Assembly: GCA_022539475.1 (NCBI GenBank)
Contig: VCMS01000034.1
Span: forward strand, 186,001 to 250,000
Length of the DNA stretch: 64,000 bases
Reading direction: 5' to 3'
Origin: Gracilaria domingensis
Lineage: Eukaryota > Rhodophyta > Florideophyceae > Gracilariales > Gracilariaceae
Made by a program: the position numbers and the translations under genes. The number at the start of each line of letters is the position of its first letter. The stretch's first letter is position 1. Shown here piece by piece: positions 9,634 through 20,778 of this stretch. Under the pieces are notes generated by a model. The model had not been told where the DNA came from. It did not search any database and was given only the letters and a program-made list of their open reading frames with translations.

Positions 9634-10413
9634 GCCCGCGGGCGGGGGGGTCGGTCGTGTTAGGGTAGGTACCCTACCACGACCGGACCCCCCCGCCCGC
9701 GGGCATAAAATCGCACATTTTTCAAAAAATCGCCCAAAACGTGCCCGCGGGCGGGGGGGGGGGGGTCGGTCGTGTTATGGTAGGTACCCTAACACGACCG
9801 GACCCCCCCCGCCCGCGGGCATAAAATCGCACATTTTTCAAAAAATCGCCCAAAACGTGCCCGCGGGCGGGGGGGTCCGGTCGTGTTAGGGTAGGTACCC
9901 TAACACGACCGACCGCCCCCCCCCCCCCCCGCCCGCGGGCACGTTTTGGACGATTTTTTGACACCCTCCGGAGACCTCCCAAAACACTCCTCCCGGCACT
10001 TCCTGTACCCACTGCGTCACCTTAGTGCACCATCCCGTCATCTTCACCCTCCAGACACTCCCTAATTTCCGGGATTGTGCACTGAGGTGACCATCCCGTC
10101 TTCTCCACCCTCCAGACACTCCCTAATTTCCGGGATGGTGCACTGAGGTGACGCAGTGGGTACAGGAAGTGCCGGGAGGAGTGTTTTGGGAGGTCTCCGG
10201 AGGGTGTCAAAAAATCGTCCAAAACGTGCCCGCGGGCGGGGGGGTGTCGGTCGTGTTAGGTTACGTACCCTAACACGACCGGACCCCCCCCTCCGCCCGC
10301 GGGCACGTTTTGTGCGATTTTTTGAAAAATGTGCGATTTTATGCCCGCGGGCGGGGGGGTCCTGTCGTGTTAGGGTACCTACCCTAACACTACCGACCCC
10401 CCGCGCCCGCGGG
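9634..10413. repeat. Five GC-rich palindromes arranged as a larger inverted repeat
   Basis: Five near-perfect palindromes of about 70-85 bp lie at roughly 9634-9704, 9743-9820, 9859-9941, 10228-10304 and 10343-10413. Each has outer arms cccgcgggc, a G7-G13/C7-C14 run, then gtcgtgttagggta meeting its complement around a central GGTACC or a variant. They are joined by a conserved AT-rich spacer (taaaatcgcacatttttcaaaaaatcg in either orientation). Three copies lie left and two right of a unique centre, and the flanking 'cctcccaaaacactcctcccggcacttcc' blocks are also inverted. Together they form a 1.5 kb imperfect palindrome between the two divergent arms. Confidence 0.85.
10030..10151 (+). repeat. 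61-bp tandem duplication at the palindrome centre
   Basis: Two adjacent 61-bp units (10030-10090 and 10091-10151) differ at only a few bases. Each ends in a gcac..aggtga stretch. They sit at the symmetry centre, flanked by an inner inverted repeat (about 10000-10036 against 10131-10169, sharing gtacccactgcgtcacct). Confidence 0.75.
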
Positions 10414-10637
10414 CACGTTCTGGCCACATTCCGGCGCCTTCCGGAGACCTCCCAAAACACTCCTCCCGGCACTTCCGGCAGTGATTTCGCTGCACACGCC
10501 GTGAACATATATCAAACTAGAGAAAACTAGCGCTTCACACCCACTTGATCCGCGACTTTTAGCACTATACGGGACCGTTGCAATAGCTCCGAATCGCGAC
10601 TTGGCCGACACGCGACGCTATCGCACCGAGCGGACAC

Positions 10638-10725
10638 GGACACGGACGAGACTGGCAGTGCGCTGGGAGGAGCTGCCGAAAGCGGGGGTGCCCAGCGTAA
10701 GTCGCCATTTAAAGGCTCGCCTCCG
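10638..10725 (+). promoter_or_regulatory. Right arm of 88-bp perfect inverted repeat, right-gene promoter
   Basis: Exact reverse complement of 9271-9358. The TTTAAA (near 10708) sits about 30 bp upstream of the ATG at 10743. Identical core sequence on both sides suggests that the two divergent gene blocks share one control signal. Confidence 0.7.
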
Positions 10726-10742
10726 TTGTTTGCGCTGAAGCG

Positions 10743-13322
10743 ATGGATTCCACCGATGATGGAGAGGAGATACATCCTATCGACATGAGTGCTCCGCCTC
10801 CGGCGTTCCATGCATATGTCAGACTTTTCTTGGTTCTTCGCGATGCTTTGGCAAACAGCGATGGAGGCCCTGATCGGCCACGGTACGTGGGGTTTAGAGG
10901 GTTAATAGAGTTCTGCGCCGAGAATTATAAGGATATTCCGGAGGCAAGGAAGATGTTTGAGGAGGCCACTAACTCCAAGAACCTCCAGAACTTGACACTG
11001 CAACAGCTGCGAAAGAGTGTTGTGAATAACAAACCTGTGGAACAACGATATCTTGTAACGAAGCTTCTTGACAAGAAGGACGGGGATGAGGACCAGAGAC
11101 TGCGCGATTTTTTCCTTCTCTCTATGGATATGGGTATATAGCTACCGGTGCGATGCCTGGTTGGTTATTTCATGACCAGGAGAAAGCAGGTTCTGAAGAC
11201 GACAGTGTTCATCCCACCAACAGCTGTGAACCCATTTGAGGTCGTTATATACTTATCATACCTCGGCCACATAATGGGAGAGAACGACAACATCCGAATG
11301 ATGAAGAAGAAACAACCGAAAAGGAAACGAAAAGTGAACCATGCACCATCTGTGTACATACCCACTTTTACGTCGTTCTCCAAAGACAAATGTGATCGAC
11401 TGGGATTCGCTATCAGTGAGGTCGTATGGGCATGGAGTTGTTTTGCGGCTCATCTTGGATACACGAACGTTCAGCATATGGTTAAACCATACATTTACAT
11501 GAATATGCAGACGTTGAAGTATACGGCGCTAGAGACACGGGAGTCTAGTTATGCCCCATTGAGCCAGAGTACTCGACTCAACACACAGGATGTGCCACAG
11601 AGCAGTACTAGAGGATCAGTGGAGACCTTGAGTGATGAATGCGATACAAACTTCCGAATACTGGCTGAGGAATTTTTGACAGACCTCGAAACCATATGCA
11701 CCCACGATAGCCTCTATAGCTTACGGGCTGATCAGATGAGGAACTGGATAGAGTTTTCGGAGATACGGATGGATACCGTATCTGGTTCTGACTCCGGTGA
11801 GTTGCCTGCTCCATTTCAGAAGTTTTCGGAGTTGCTATGGAAACCGATACAGGATATGCGTCATGCGGCAGGGTTTAATGTGGGCATTCACGCGAAACCT
11901 GATATTGAACTGACGAAAACCCCTAAAACTTCCGGTAATGCCGAACCTTCTTCGACCAAGTCTGCCCCACCCCCACCTCGTCGAGAGTATATGAACCTCG
12001 TGAGCTCCGATAGCGACGACTTCGAGAAGCCGGTGAATCTTGCGGAGCATGAATCTCGGGTTGCCGGTTACAACATCGAAAAGACTGGTATTGAGCCGCC
12101 TATGAAGGGGATATCCAGTCTCCTTCGAATGAATATGGACAAGGTGTGGAAGGGGATGAGAAAGTCACACTTTGTAGCGTACAACTGTGACATGAAGGAC
12201 CTGAGGCACACACACGAAACGTTTGTGAATCAGAGTGAGATTTTATGGGGTGAGGCACAGCTTGTCCTAACAGACCCTCCCTTTAACACTCGAAGGAACA
12301 GAAACAATCGGAATAGTGCTCACGATGTCTTCAGTGAGGATGACATGATCCGTACGGCTGACTTAATAAGTTCCGCGCTTCGGTCAGGTGGGCACTTCAT
12401 TATATTCTGTGCCATGGCACAGTTTCATGTTTGGCACAGGATACTTTCGGAAACGGCGAGTACGAAAGATGAAGCTGGAAGCGAAGGTAAACCAGAACTC
12501 ATGCCTTCGTTTAAAGTGGATGCGAATCCACTGGTGTTCATCCGGGATCGAAGTAATGTTGGAGGGAATCCACGGAAGTTTGGGATACAGCCCGTAACGG
12601 ACTACGCCGTTCATGGGGTGAAGCGTGGATTGCGACCATCGGAGGAAGCCAGTCTTACTCCATTTGAGGAGAACAATTTCATTCCTTCTACTTTCCCGGC
12701 TAACAGGAATGTAATTGACCGGGTGCCAAAACCGAGAGCGGGGGAGTGGTTGACATGGAAGGTACATGAGCCAGGTAGTTCAGTACCAAGTGGGCATTAC
12801 ATAAGACCGGAGCAGAAGTCCAGGGAGTTGATGAAAGAGTTGATATGTCGCTTCACAAGACCGGGTGATCTTGTCATGGACATGTTCGCGGGAACGTTTT
12901 CTACGGGTATGGCGTGCCTATCGCTGACAAAGCATAGGAAGTTCTTGGGGTGCGAGAAGAATAGGCCATGTTTCAGCCATGCGAAGCACCATATAACGAC
13001 TCTTATTGCCGAAGTTATTCGCGGGGGGAAGAATGACATCCTGGTTGAACAGGAGGTGGTGGATGCGGCTTCAACGACTTATGAACGGGTTCCACATCGG
13101 GACCAAGGTCGGCTTGAATGGGAGGCTCCATTTGGTTACCCCCAGTATCAAGTGATGCCTGCACATATTACTCAGTTCCTAGGAAGATACTGGAAGGACT
13201 GGGACTTTGTCGACAAGTGTGGACAGCATACTGTAGATCTTTGGGACCAGCAGTACCGAGGAGCTCTGAATTTAATGGATATGCAAATGCTGTTGACTGT
13301 TGAAGCCAATCGCTATCGCTGA
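10743..13322 (+). CDS. Beta-class DNA amino-methyltransferase (N6-adenine or N4-cytosine)
   Basis: Start ATG at 10743. A TAG at 11139 is best explained by a 90-nt GT-AG intron (11134-11223, acceptor accaacag) that joins SMDM to AVNPFEVV in frame. A mostly unknown N-terminal 450 residues includes a basic KKKQPKRKRK block. The catalytic domain has motif IV first, LVLTDPPFNTRR (about nt 12270), and then the AdoMet site LVMDMFAGTFSTGMACLSL (about nt 12875) followed by FLGCEKN. The order DPPF, recognition region, then FxGxxS defines the beta class of DNA amino-methyltransferases, common in bacteria and phages and rare in eukaryotes. The frame continues past a TGA at 13320 into a SET domain. Confidence 0.7.
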
Positions 13323-13325
13323 CAT

Positions 13326-13880
13326 GTAGCATCTTCTAAGATTCGACATCCCCGTGCTGGTATGGGGGTGTTCACGGAACATAAGATATTGGCTGGGGAA
13401 ACTATCTGTCATTTTTATGGAACTTTGGTATACACGGATCTGACGAACCGGAAGGAAAGACACTTAACGTATGGAAGTGGCTGTCTCGGAGCAACTCCAG
13501 TGCGGTACAAGTTGTTTTCTATGATGGTCACTGTGACTGGTACGGAGTTTCTGCAGCTGAGGAACAGACCAGGACAGGCTCAGGATAGAAAGGAGAGCGA
13601 AGTCTACATTGTCCCGGCGCCTTTTTGTATCGGTGGCTACATTAACGACGCCGGATATCATGCTGGGGATCCCGATTTATCGCAGCCCCGGTCAAACAGG
13701 ACTCGAAGTGCCAATGTGCAGGTGGTGGAAGCCAAGTCGGTGATACAGTTTAAGTCCGACCTTTCTAACTATGCTCTACTTCGTTGTAGAGCAGTAAGAG
13801 ATATTGAGAGGGGCGAAGAGTTGTATTTCAACTACGGAGAGCAGTACGCCTGGGACTGGGCTCTGACATTGGAGCAATAG
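13326..13880 (+). CDS. SET-domain lysine methyltransferase
   Basis: The frame is the same as the methyltransferase just upstream, separated by one TGA. If it starts independently, the first ATG is at 13362, but SET-type sequence (VASSKIRHPRAGMGVF) begins before that ATG, favouring read-through, splicing or a damaged fusion. SET features are GMGVFTEHKILAGETICHFYG, then INDAGYHAGDPDL in the place of the NHxx motif (Asn-Asp instead of Asn-His), and the C-terminal RDIERGEELYFNYGEQY that closes the active site. There is no post-SET Cys cluster. Histone or other protein lysine methylation is the family role; the target is unknown. Confidence 0.6.
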   Translation, partial: VASSKIRHPRAGMGVFTEHKILAGETICHFYGTLVYTDLTNRKERHLTYGSGCLGATPVRYKLFSMMVTVTGTEFLQLRNRPGQAQDRKESEVYIVPAPFCIGGYINDAGYHAGDPDLSQPRSNRTRSANVQVVEAKSVIQFKSDLSNYALLRCRAVRDIERGEELYFNYGEQYAWDWALTLEQ

Positions 13881-14133
13881 ATGAGTTCAGTACCGAATAG
13901 AAAGTAAATATGCTTGTGAATGTTGCAGCTGCCTGCAATACGCGTTGTTGTACATGTACACTGGAGCTCTTCATCTGTAACGGCGATATTTGCGACCCAT
14001 TGGGCACCTCAAATTACTAAAAAGCAGGAACTGCGGAGTCTCCCGGAATATCTGAACCATGCACCCCCTCCCCACCCCTTCCCCGCCCCCCCCCCCAACA
14101 ATTTCGTTTCATTACCCCGTTTATCTCCACAAC

Positions 14134-16529
14134 ATGGGTATAACGCCGAGAGAGCGAAATAGTACGCAGCGCAACAAGAGTAGACCGAAGAAGAGAAGAG
14201 CATTGGATGATACGAATCAGGCTACAAGCACCGCACTTCCTAAACGGAAGTCGTCCTCGACGAGGAAGAGAGTCAGTGGGCGTCCTTCTACAGTATTCTC
14301 TCGCCCATCTCGCACCGGAGCGTCTTCCGGGATTGCGCAAGAATTCTTGGATCAGCGAAAGATGTCGTGCCGTCAACTGCCGATAATGCAAATCGTGCAT
14401 CTGTCTCTGCTCCTCAAGAAGATGAGGTAACTCGGCCCAGCGGGTCAGGACAGGAGGGCATGACAACTGGAACTGAAGAAATTCGTATGACACCAAAACC
14501 TTCATTTCTCCGGCCGATATCGAAGACCGGAGCTACTCGGGCGCGGGTTACGCCGCCCAGTGGATCTGGACAACAAGGGACAATGACGAGAAGTCGTGAG
14601 AGCCCTAGTATATTAAGATCGTCACGTCCATCCCTGTCTTCTAGAACTGGCGTCGCTATGAATCGTGTTATGCCTCGCAATGGGTCCGGACAAGGGAGAA
14701 AGACAATAAGAAATCGAGAGAAAACTGATAGACGAGTTAATCCTCGACCTTCCCCTCTTTCCAGAACGGGGGCCGTTGCAGCTCGTACGAGGCCCAATTC
14801 ATTTGATATACGATGCCATGGAGGAGGACAGACACGAGAGTTGGAGCTCGGAGTCGTGCCAAGGGTGGACACAGAACGCCTGCAGCCTCTCGTGTCTAAG
14901 GGTATGGCACATGAGGAAAGTTCCGATAACGAAATAACACCGAATCCTGTGGCATTACCGGGGCCTGTCGCCAAAGAGGCTAGGTAAATACCGGAAGATA
15001 TCCACACTGGTGTGAAATCAATCTCTTTGAACAGACGTGATCTTTTAAATGAACTGAATTGCTTGAAAGAAAAGGTTAAGACGCTACAAGAGGACTTGAT
15101 GGTTCGGGGTATTCTAGTGAAGGTCGCCCAAGAGCAGAGTACGGCTTTGAAAAAGAGGCTGGAAGAGAAGGATCTAGTCATTGAAGGGCTAAGGGGGGCA
15201 CTGAAACAGGAGGGAGATAGGAGTACACGTGCTGGTGAACCTGGGCAGACAGGTCGAAAGAAGCATAAAATTGAGGTGTGCGACGAGTTTCGAGGGGTTG
15301 CTCGAGCAGTGTATCAGAACATGCTGACGTGGGCAAGGAGAGAAACAAGTGAGCTATGGCTCGAAGGTGAGTCGCTCACCCGAAATTGGGGTAACCGTGC
15401 CGAGAAGGTGGAAGACGCAACTGAGAGTGGGGAAGGGCTTATTGAGCCGGGGGAAGGTGGTTCATACATGGTTCCTAAAAACCCCGTGGAGCTCTTGGGC
15501 AGTTTTGGCATGTTCACACCTTCGGTAGAGGGGGGGCCAGATGCTTTGCTGAAGAAAAGGGTTGAAAGCGAGTTGAAGGAGTTGAGCTGGGAAGGTATTA
15601 GAAAAGCATCTCTTACCGACAGGTGTATACTGGAACTTTGTGCAGATATGTGCCTTAGGCAGAGAATGCGGCAGACCATGAGTGACGTCGTGGGGGTTCG
15701 TAAGGGAAATACGAGGGATAAACTATTTCTGCTCCTGGGGTACGATCTGATTTGGAGAAGAACAAAGCTGGTAGAAGAGAATGCTGACGAACTCACAATG
15801 CAGTTGAAGGAAGCGCAGGAGAACATACTGCGTCTTGACGAAAATGGTGTACCGAACACTTCATGGTGGAGAAAAGCCCCATTTGTTCGTCTAAAGTACT
15901 CCAATGCGGACAATGTCGAGGATATGCCGACGGAAGATCAAGACTTGTTCTTCCGAAACCGTGTCGGGGTACAAGTACTGAAGGAGTTTATTGGATATGA
16001 TGTGGAACACAAGGATACGGGCACCTTTTTAGAAGGCACAATACTGTTGCTCGCACGTTTGGACGCTTGGGTGTTGACGGTTGTGAGCCTTCTAAGTACG
16101 GATGTGTCAAGGGGTGGCCAGAGACAGAAACTGTTTACAAAGAAGTTTGCCGAACTGCTACCTCTGTGTTTAAAGAATGTTCTGGGGGATGTTAGGCAAC
16201 GTGTCTTGAGGACCAATTCCAGCGAGTTTCATAATTTTGGAACGACAACGGAAGATTGGACTAACGTTCTTGGTAATGACATGAGAGAGGCTACATTTGG
16301 ATATCGAATGCCGTCGAACGGAAGACTTTACCTCACTGTGAAAGAACAATTTTCTATTGACAGTGTGAGCCAAAGATTGGGTTCTATTAGCGATTGTTTC
16401 GTTGGTGAATGCGAGGAAGGGGATATGGAGTTCAAGGAAATGGACATGAACGATTTCGGAAGTACCGCAGGATCACAAGAAAAGGCACCACAAGGTGAAC
16501 ATGTAGAGGATGGAGCCCTTAATGTTTAA
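14134..16529 (+). CDS. Right-arm protein with tandem repeats and coiled coil, function unknown
   Basis: Start ATG at 14134. The basic N-terminal part has three to four degenerate repeats of about 36-40 residues with the core 'SRTGA..AR..P..GSGQ.G', with one frame change near 14340. A stop at 14985-14987 lies inside a convincing 51-nt intron, 14984-15034 (AG|GTAAAT ... TTTGAACAG|A), which joins KEAR to RDLLNELNCLKEKVKTL in frame. The second exon (15035-16529) starts with a coiled coil of about 70 residues and continues with about 400 residues of unknown fold ending in an acidic tail. Placed downstream of the methyltransferase and SET genes on the same strand, it may be a structural or targeting component, but that is inference. 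Confidence 0.5.
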
Positions 16530-16591
16530 GTCTGTACAAGTTCAACGTGCTCAGTTGGTCCTTCATCTGAATCATGATAGAATCGATTGAT

Positions 16592-19500
16592 TTAGAATCG
16601 GTGTTGAAACCATTGAAGTGGAGGACAAAAAGGTGGAGCAGGGTAGTTTGATCGAACAACATGGACAGTTCCCTGTAGTGCAGAAGCCGGAACCATCCCG
16701 TACCAAGGAGTTAACTCTACGATAGTCCCCGCTTTGGAATGAGGAGGGAACGGAAGAGTGTGGTTCTTTTCATCGTTTGTAGCCAACCGTAAAGATATGC
16801 ATTTCAATATGTGGTCGATGTTTGTTGCGGGGGGTAAAACCTCGAAATACCGGACGAATGCCACCTCTGGTGCGGTAAGTACAGAATCAAGGAGAGATAT
16901 TCGAATCAGAGCGACTACCTGGGCAACCCAAGTCTCTAAATCTTCTCCGCTTACCAATACAGTGGAAAACTTTGGCTTTCTGCTGGGACCAAATGCTGGA
17001 GAAGCGAAGACTCGTTGGATGATGGGGTATTTGGGTCGTCCCAGCTTAAGTGCCTTAGAAGACGAATCGAAATGTTCAAGAGTCTAAACGAAACCGCCTT
17101 TCAGGAGGGCCGAATTCACCAGAGTTATCCTTTTCTTTTCTGGGAAGTATGTAATAGAGTGCTCATCCAGTGTTTCTTTCTCGAAACTGAGGAAAGGAGG
17201 AAGGGCCTGTTCACCAATTTGGTCAAGTATCGACCTTGTGTCCGTACTTGAGAACATCTCTCTAACAGCAGTCCATGTTTTTGAACTGGACATACTTGAA
17301 ACACAATGTTGAAGAGCTCGTAAAATGAAAGAACGCCCTCTCATTGCAAATCGAGGAAGCTGTGTAGAAGTTCTTGGTAAACCTGGATTACGCTGGTAAG
17401 GAGTATTGCCATTCCATTGCTTTCTAACATGTCCGTGCTCAATGGAGCGAATAGTCTCCTCCACAGCCGTTGCTGTTCTTCTGGACGTCTTTTTGTAGTG
17501 TCTCTTAAGTAGCAGGTGTGCATGTTCGTATATGCCTGCGTCGTAGTACTTGATACTTTCCAGACGGCGAATATCGTCCACGAGATGATCGAGAAGATGA
17601 AACTTCAGAGTTCCCAGTCTGGAGGGATGAAAAGCCGCCAGAGTCTTTGTTGCGGAACGCTTGAAAGCTTCAATCTCCGAACTAAGACGCAGAAGAGAGC
17701 TTTCAGTCCAATGCGGGTCACGATTGTATCTGAATAAGGTCGAAAGCAAGTCCGAGAACTGAGAGAAAACGGTTGTGATTGGGGCAACGTCCTGTTCTCC
17801 ACAGCATATGTCAAAGAATGCTCCTCTGAAGGGGAAGACCATGTCAAGTGCTTTGTAGTTTTTGGCCTCCAGCATTCCACGGAGACCGTCTTTCGTGAAG
17901 ATACCATTCAAAGATTTGCCTTTCTCCTGCGTGGAGAAATCGATATGTAAACCTTTGGCAGGAGAATCGCGTTCTATGGCAGCTAGAATTGCGTTTGCAT
18001 GGTTGAGGAGTTGGGTGCTTATCGTTCGAAATGAACGCGATGCAGATGTTCCTATTGTGGTGCACAGGGTGTCTGACTGCAGTCTCTCGATTGTGGCCGT
18101 TCTTATCAGCTTCGAGATGCAGAGATGCAAGTTGTGTAATGGTTCGAATGAGAACAGACTGTATGGAGACAATCCCGGGATCATTCCAAGGCTTACGGAA
18201 GTTTCGAGGAACGAAGAAATGAGAGATATGGAATTTGAACGCATCAGAGTATCCGCTTGAGGTCTTCTCTCCCTCGCACGACGTGGACGTCTTTCCGCCT
18301 CGTCTTTTTGTGCATGTTGCAAGATAGCTGTGTATGTCTTTTGGGTGCTTTTCGTGTGCTTTTGAGAACGTCCGTTGAATGAGGTGGGAATAGGACTGCA
18401 TAAAGATGAGCGAGGGGCTTTGCATCTATGACACGGGCTTTACGTTTTGGTCCCATGAAGAATGGACAGAATGTCCTTAGCCTCAGAAATATCCGCACAA
18501 TAACTTGCAAGCAGAGCATGGCACACTCGACTTAGTTTGTCTTCGCCGATGAACTGAAAACCTTTCTGCGTGAGATTTAGAATGGGCTCCAGGACTTGAC
18601 GAAGAGATTCTTGAAGGATTTGCATCCTGGACTCGCGTAGACACTTGCTAGAAACAAATGGCATTGCGTCTGCTTTAGATGCGGAAACCTCGATCAGTGT
18701 GGTAGGGAAGTATGCCACTACTGTGAGGTCATCACGGATACACTTACGGCGAAGCTCGTCGGAGAAGTTGAGAAATATGAGGTGAAGAGGATAGGCCGTA
18801 ACCGATGTTTGCTTTAGAGTTGTTGAAGACTTATCGGTGTATACCTGCAGAAGACCTACGAAAGATTCACTGTAACTTATTTCTTGGGAGTACCACACTA
18901 TTCTACTATCCAAAGAGCTCATGACCATTTGCTTAAGTTTTGAGGTGGCGTCTCTTGCGAGAGAGCCGGACATGGGGTGAGATATTTTCGTGGAGTGGGT
19001 CTGAGGTATAGGGTGGAAGAATGTGTTTTCGTTGTTATCCAACTGGAGCTGTTTCACAAGTGTCTGAACGGGGTCTCTCGTGTAGAGGGTGGCGCTGAAC
19101 TTACATCCCTCTGGCGAGACAGTTCTTCGATTGAAACCGTCCTTTGAGGCGTATCGTTCGAAAATGGCGTTCTTCAGTTCTGTACAGCGCTTGGAACTTG
19201 TTATGGTCTCGTTGAATCGCTTTTGCGCGAATCGCGGGTCCCGAAGTAGCCCAATTAGCTCGTCCGCCTCACGATGACCAAGGTTGAAAGCTACTGAAGC
19301 CAGACAAACCGTGAGATAATCCATATGCAAATCACCGAGGGCCTCCTCAGAAGGCAGTGGGCGGGAACTGCTTCCGTGTTCTCGCTCTAATGACGCGGGA
19401 CCCGGGGAAGAAAAAACAAAATGCGAAGAGTCCGGAATGAGAGGGGCGCACGGAGTGTGATCAACGATGTCCTCGGACACCGGAGGCTCGGGAAGGCGAC

Positions 19501-19705
19501 AAGGGGCAGTGACCGTTTGGGAAGATGCGGGCGCGGGCGCGGAAAGCTTGAGACGCTTGCTTCTCCGAATGGGCCGGCTATGGTCGTCTTCCAGCGCTGC
19601 TTTCAGACGAAACGGGCAATGGTTGACATGCTGTTGAAGAGATAAGACTCCTCGGCGAGTAACGAAGGGGCACCCACGCTTCTTATGTGTACAGTAGTAG
19701 ACCAT
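16592..19705 (-). pseudogene. CACTA/Plavaka-like DDE transposase with two in-frame stops
   Basis: One frame runs from the ATG at 19705 to 16592. It has an N-terminal C2H2-type finger (MVYYCTHKKRGCPF ... HVNHCPF), an RNase-H-like core with LLQVYTDKSST (first acidic residue), HLIFLNFSDELRRK and VVAYFPTTLIEV, a Cys pair SPCHRCKAP, then SPYSLFSFEPLHNLHL and LKFHLLDHLVDDIRRLES ... YDAGIYEHAHLLLK, and a C-terminal VRYFEVL/WYGMVPASALQGTVHVV module. This order fits Plavaka and related CACTA-type transposases as I know them. TAA at 18440 falls just before the Cys pair and TAG at 17084 just after GGFV; both could derive from CAA/CAG codons. It is convergent with the right-arm gene, 62 bp away. Confidence 0.7.
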
Positions 19706-20069
19706 GGGAAGAAGAAATGAACGAGAAACGACGACAAAGACTGCAAGGGAAGGGCGTCCGAAGGGAGAAGGAGGTCGAGCGACAGTCAATATCGACGTGT
19801 TGCTCAGAACGGAGAACATATTTTGAGTTTAAATCACGTGCTTTCGTTCAAAAAGGAACGTAGGTACACGTCGACCTCAACACAAGGGTGTACTTCTCGT
19901 ATTATCTACCACTGGTTATAAACCTCTGGTTTCCTAACGTTGTACGCTGTACACTTGTCCAATCTCGCACAAAAAAATAAATCTCTTCCCTCCGCCGCCG
20001 CCCCCGCCCGTCCGACGTCCGATCTTTTGTTACCGTCGTGATCTGTGCCATCCTCGCGTTCTACTCCGC
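19706..20069. other. Upstream region of the transposase, no gene seen
   Basis: Non-coding by eye, with a GC-rich pyrimidine stretch near 19985-20010. It probably contains the transposase promoter and the right end of the element; I could not identify a terminal repeat. Confidence 0.35.
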
Positions 20070-20140
20070 TCCGTCGTACGTTTTTCCGCCCTTGCACTCG
20101 CTACGAAGTGCGAGGGCGGAAAAAAGTACGACGGATTACG
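20070..20140. repeat. Fold-back inverted repeat
   Basis: About 30-bp arms (ccgtcgtacgtttttccgcc...gcactcg and its complement) separated by only a few bases form a long hairpin with a few mismatches. It resembles a fold-back or MITE-like end. Confidence 0.7.
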
Positions 20141-20396
20141 AAGTAGCGTGCTGAGAATAGATTCCATTAAGCGGACATGAAGCGTACCTTATTCTCTTTC
20201 TCCGCCCTCGTCGGACGCCTCCATAAAGCGGACAGCATCCGTATCTCACGGATGTATTCCGTGCAGTCTTTCCGTGCAGTCTTTTCGTACGTGCTTCCAT
20301 TTCCTTCTACGTATCTTTGTTCTAAACTAACCAATCCTCACCACGTCTCTTCGCGCTCTGCGACATGTAAACGGCAGGAAAAAGGCTTTGGGTTAC

Positions 20397-20537
20397 TTTT
20401 GCGAGTTACTAGGTCCCTCGACTTTTCTAGCGCAACGTTTCTGTTTTGCTCTTATCAATGGTACGTTCTATCGCATTTCAACTGTATCCAACGGAGCATT
20501 GACTAACTTATGGATACTTTCTGCTTGCGTATACAGG
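20397..20537 (+). repeat. 140-bp direct repeat, copy 1
   Basis: Nearly identical to 20779-20918 (about five differences), from ttttgcg.gttactaggtccctcga to cttgcgtatacagg. Confidence 0.85.
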
Positions 20538-20778
20538 AAAACGACCAATTTCATTTCGTTGAGAGGCTCTCAAGATCGATCTCTGGCTGTTCGGGATAGG
20601 CGATTCTGGTACTTGGTTGCGACATAGGCTGCTCTCTCGTTTATCGCATCTTGCGGTATGTTTGCTGCATGGGCATTCTTCGTGTCGTTGCTTGTGAGTT
20701 CTCGCTTCGGGACCTTTCGCGTTTTACGATGAATGGATTGCTGGTAATCTAACCGATCCCTTTCCTTCCTCTTCTTCC

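Noticed and set aside
9655-9680. Telomere-like 'gttaggg/ccctaac' words in the palindromes
   Set aside because: They occur once per palindrome arm and are not tandem telomere repeats; best seen as part of the palindrome.
9634-10413. CRISPR-like array (regular repeats with spacers)
   Set aside because: Units are palindromes with the same spacer sequence in both orientations and irregular spacing in a eukaryotic contig; no cas gene.
9530-10530. Open frames of 70-150 codons within the palindrome array
   Set aside because: They are translations of G/C runs and inverted repeats (repeated 'RARGRGG', 'RVRVPTLTRP'), appear on both strands, and reflect repeat structure rather than genes.
14414-15913. 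Long minus-strand frames opposite the right-arm repeat protein
   Set aside because: Mirror frames of the plus-strand gene, Ser/Arg-rich without motifs; the plus strand has the spliced coiled coil.
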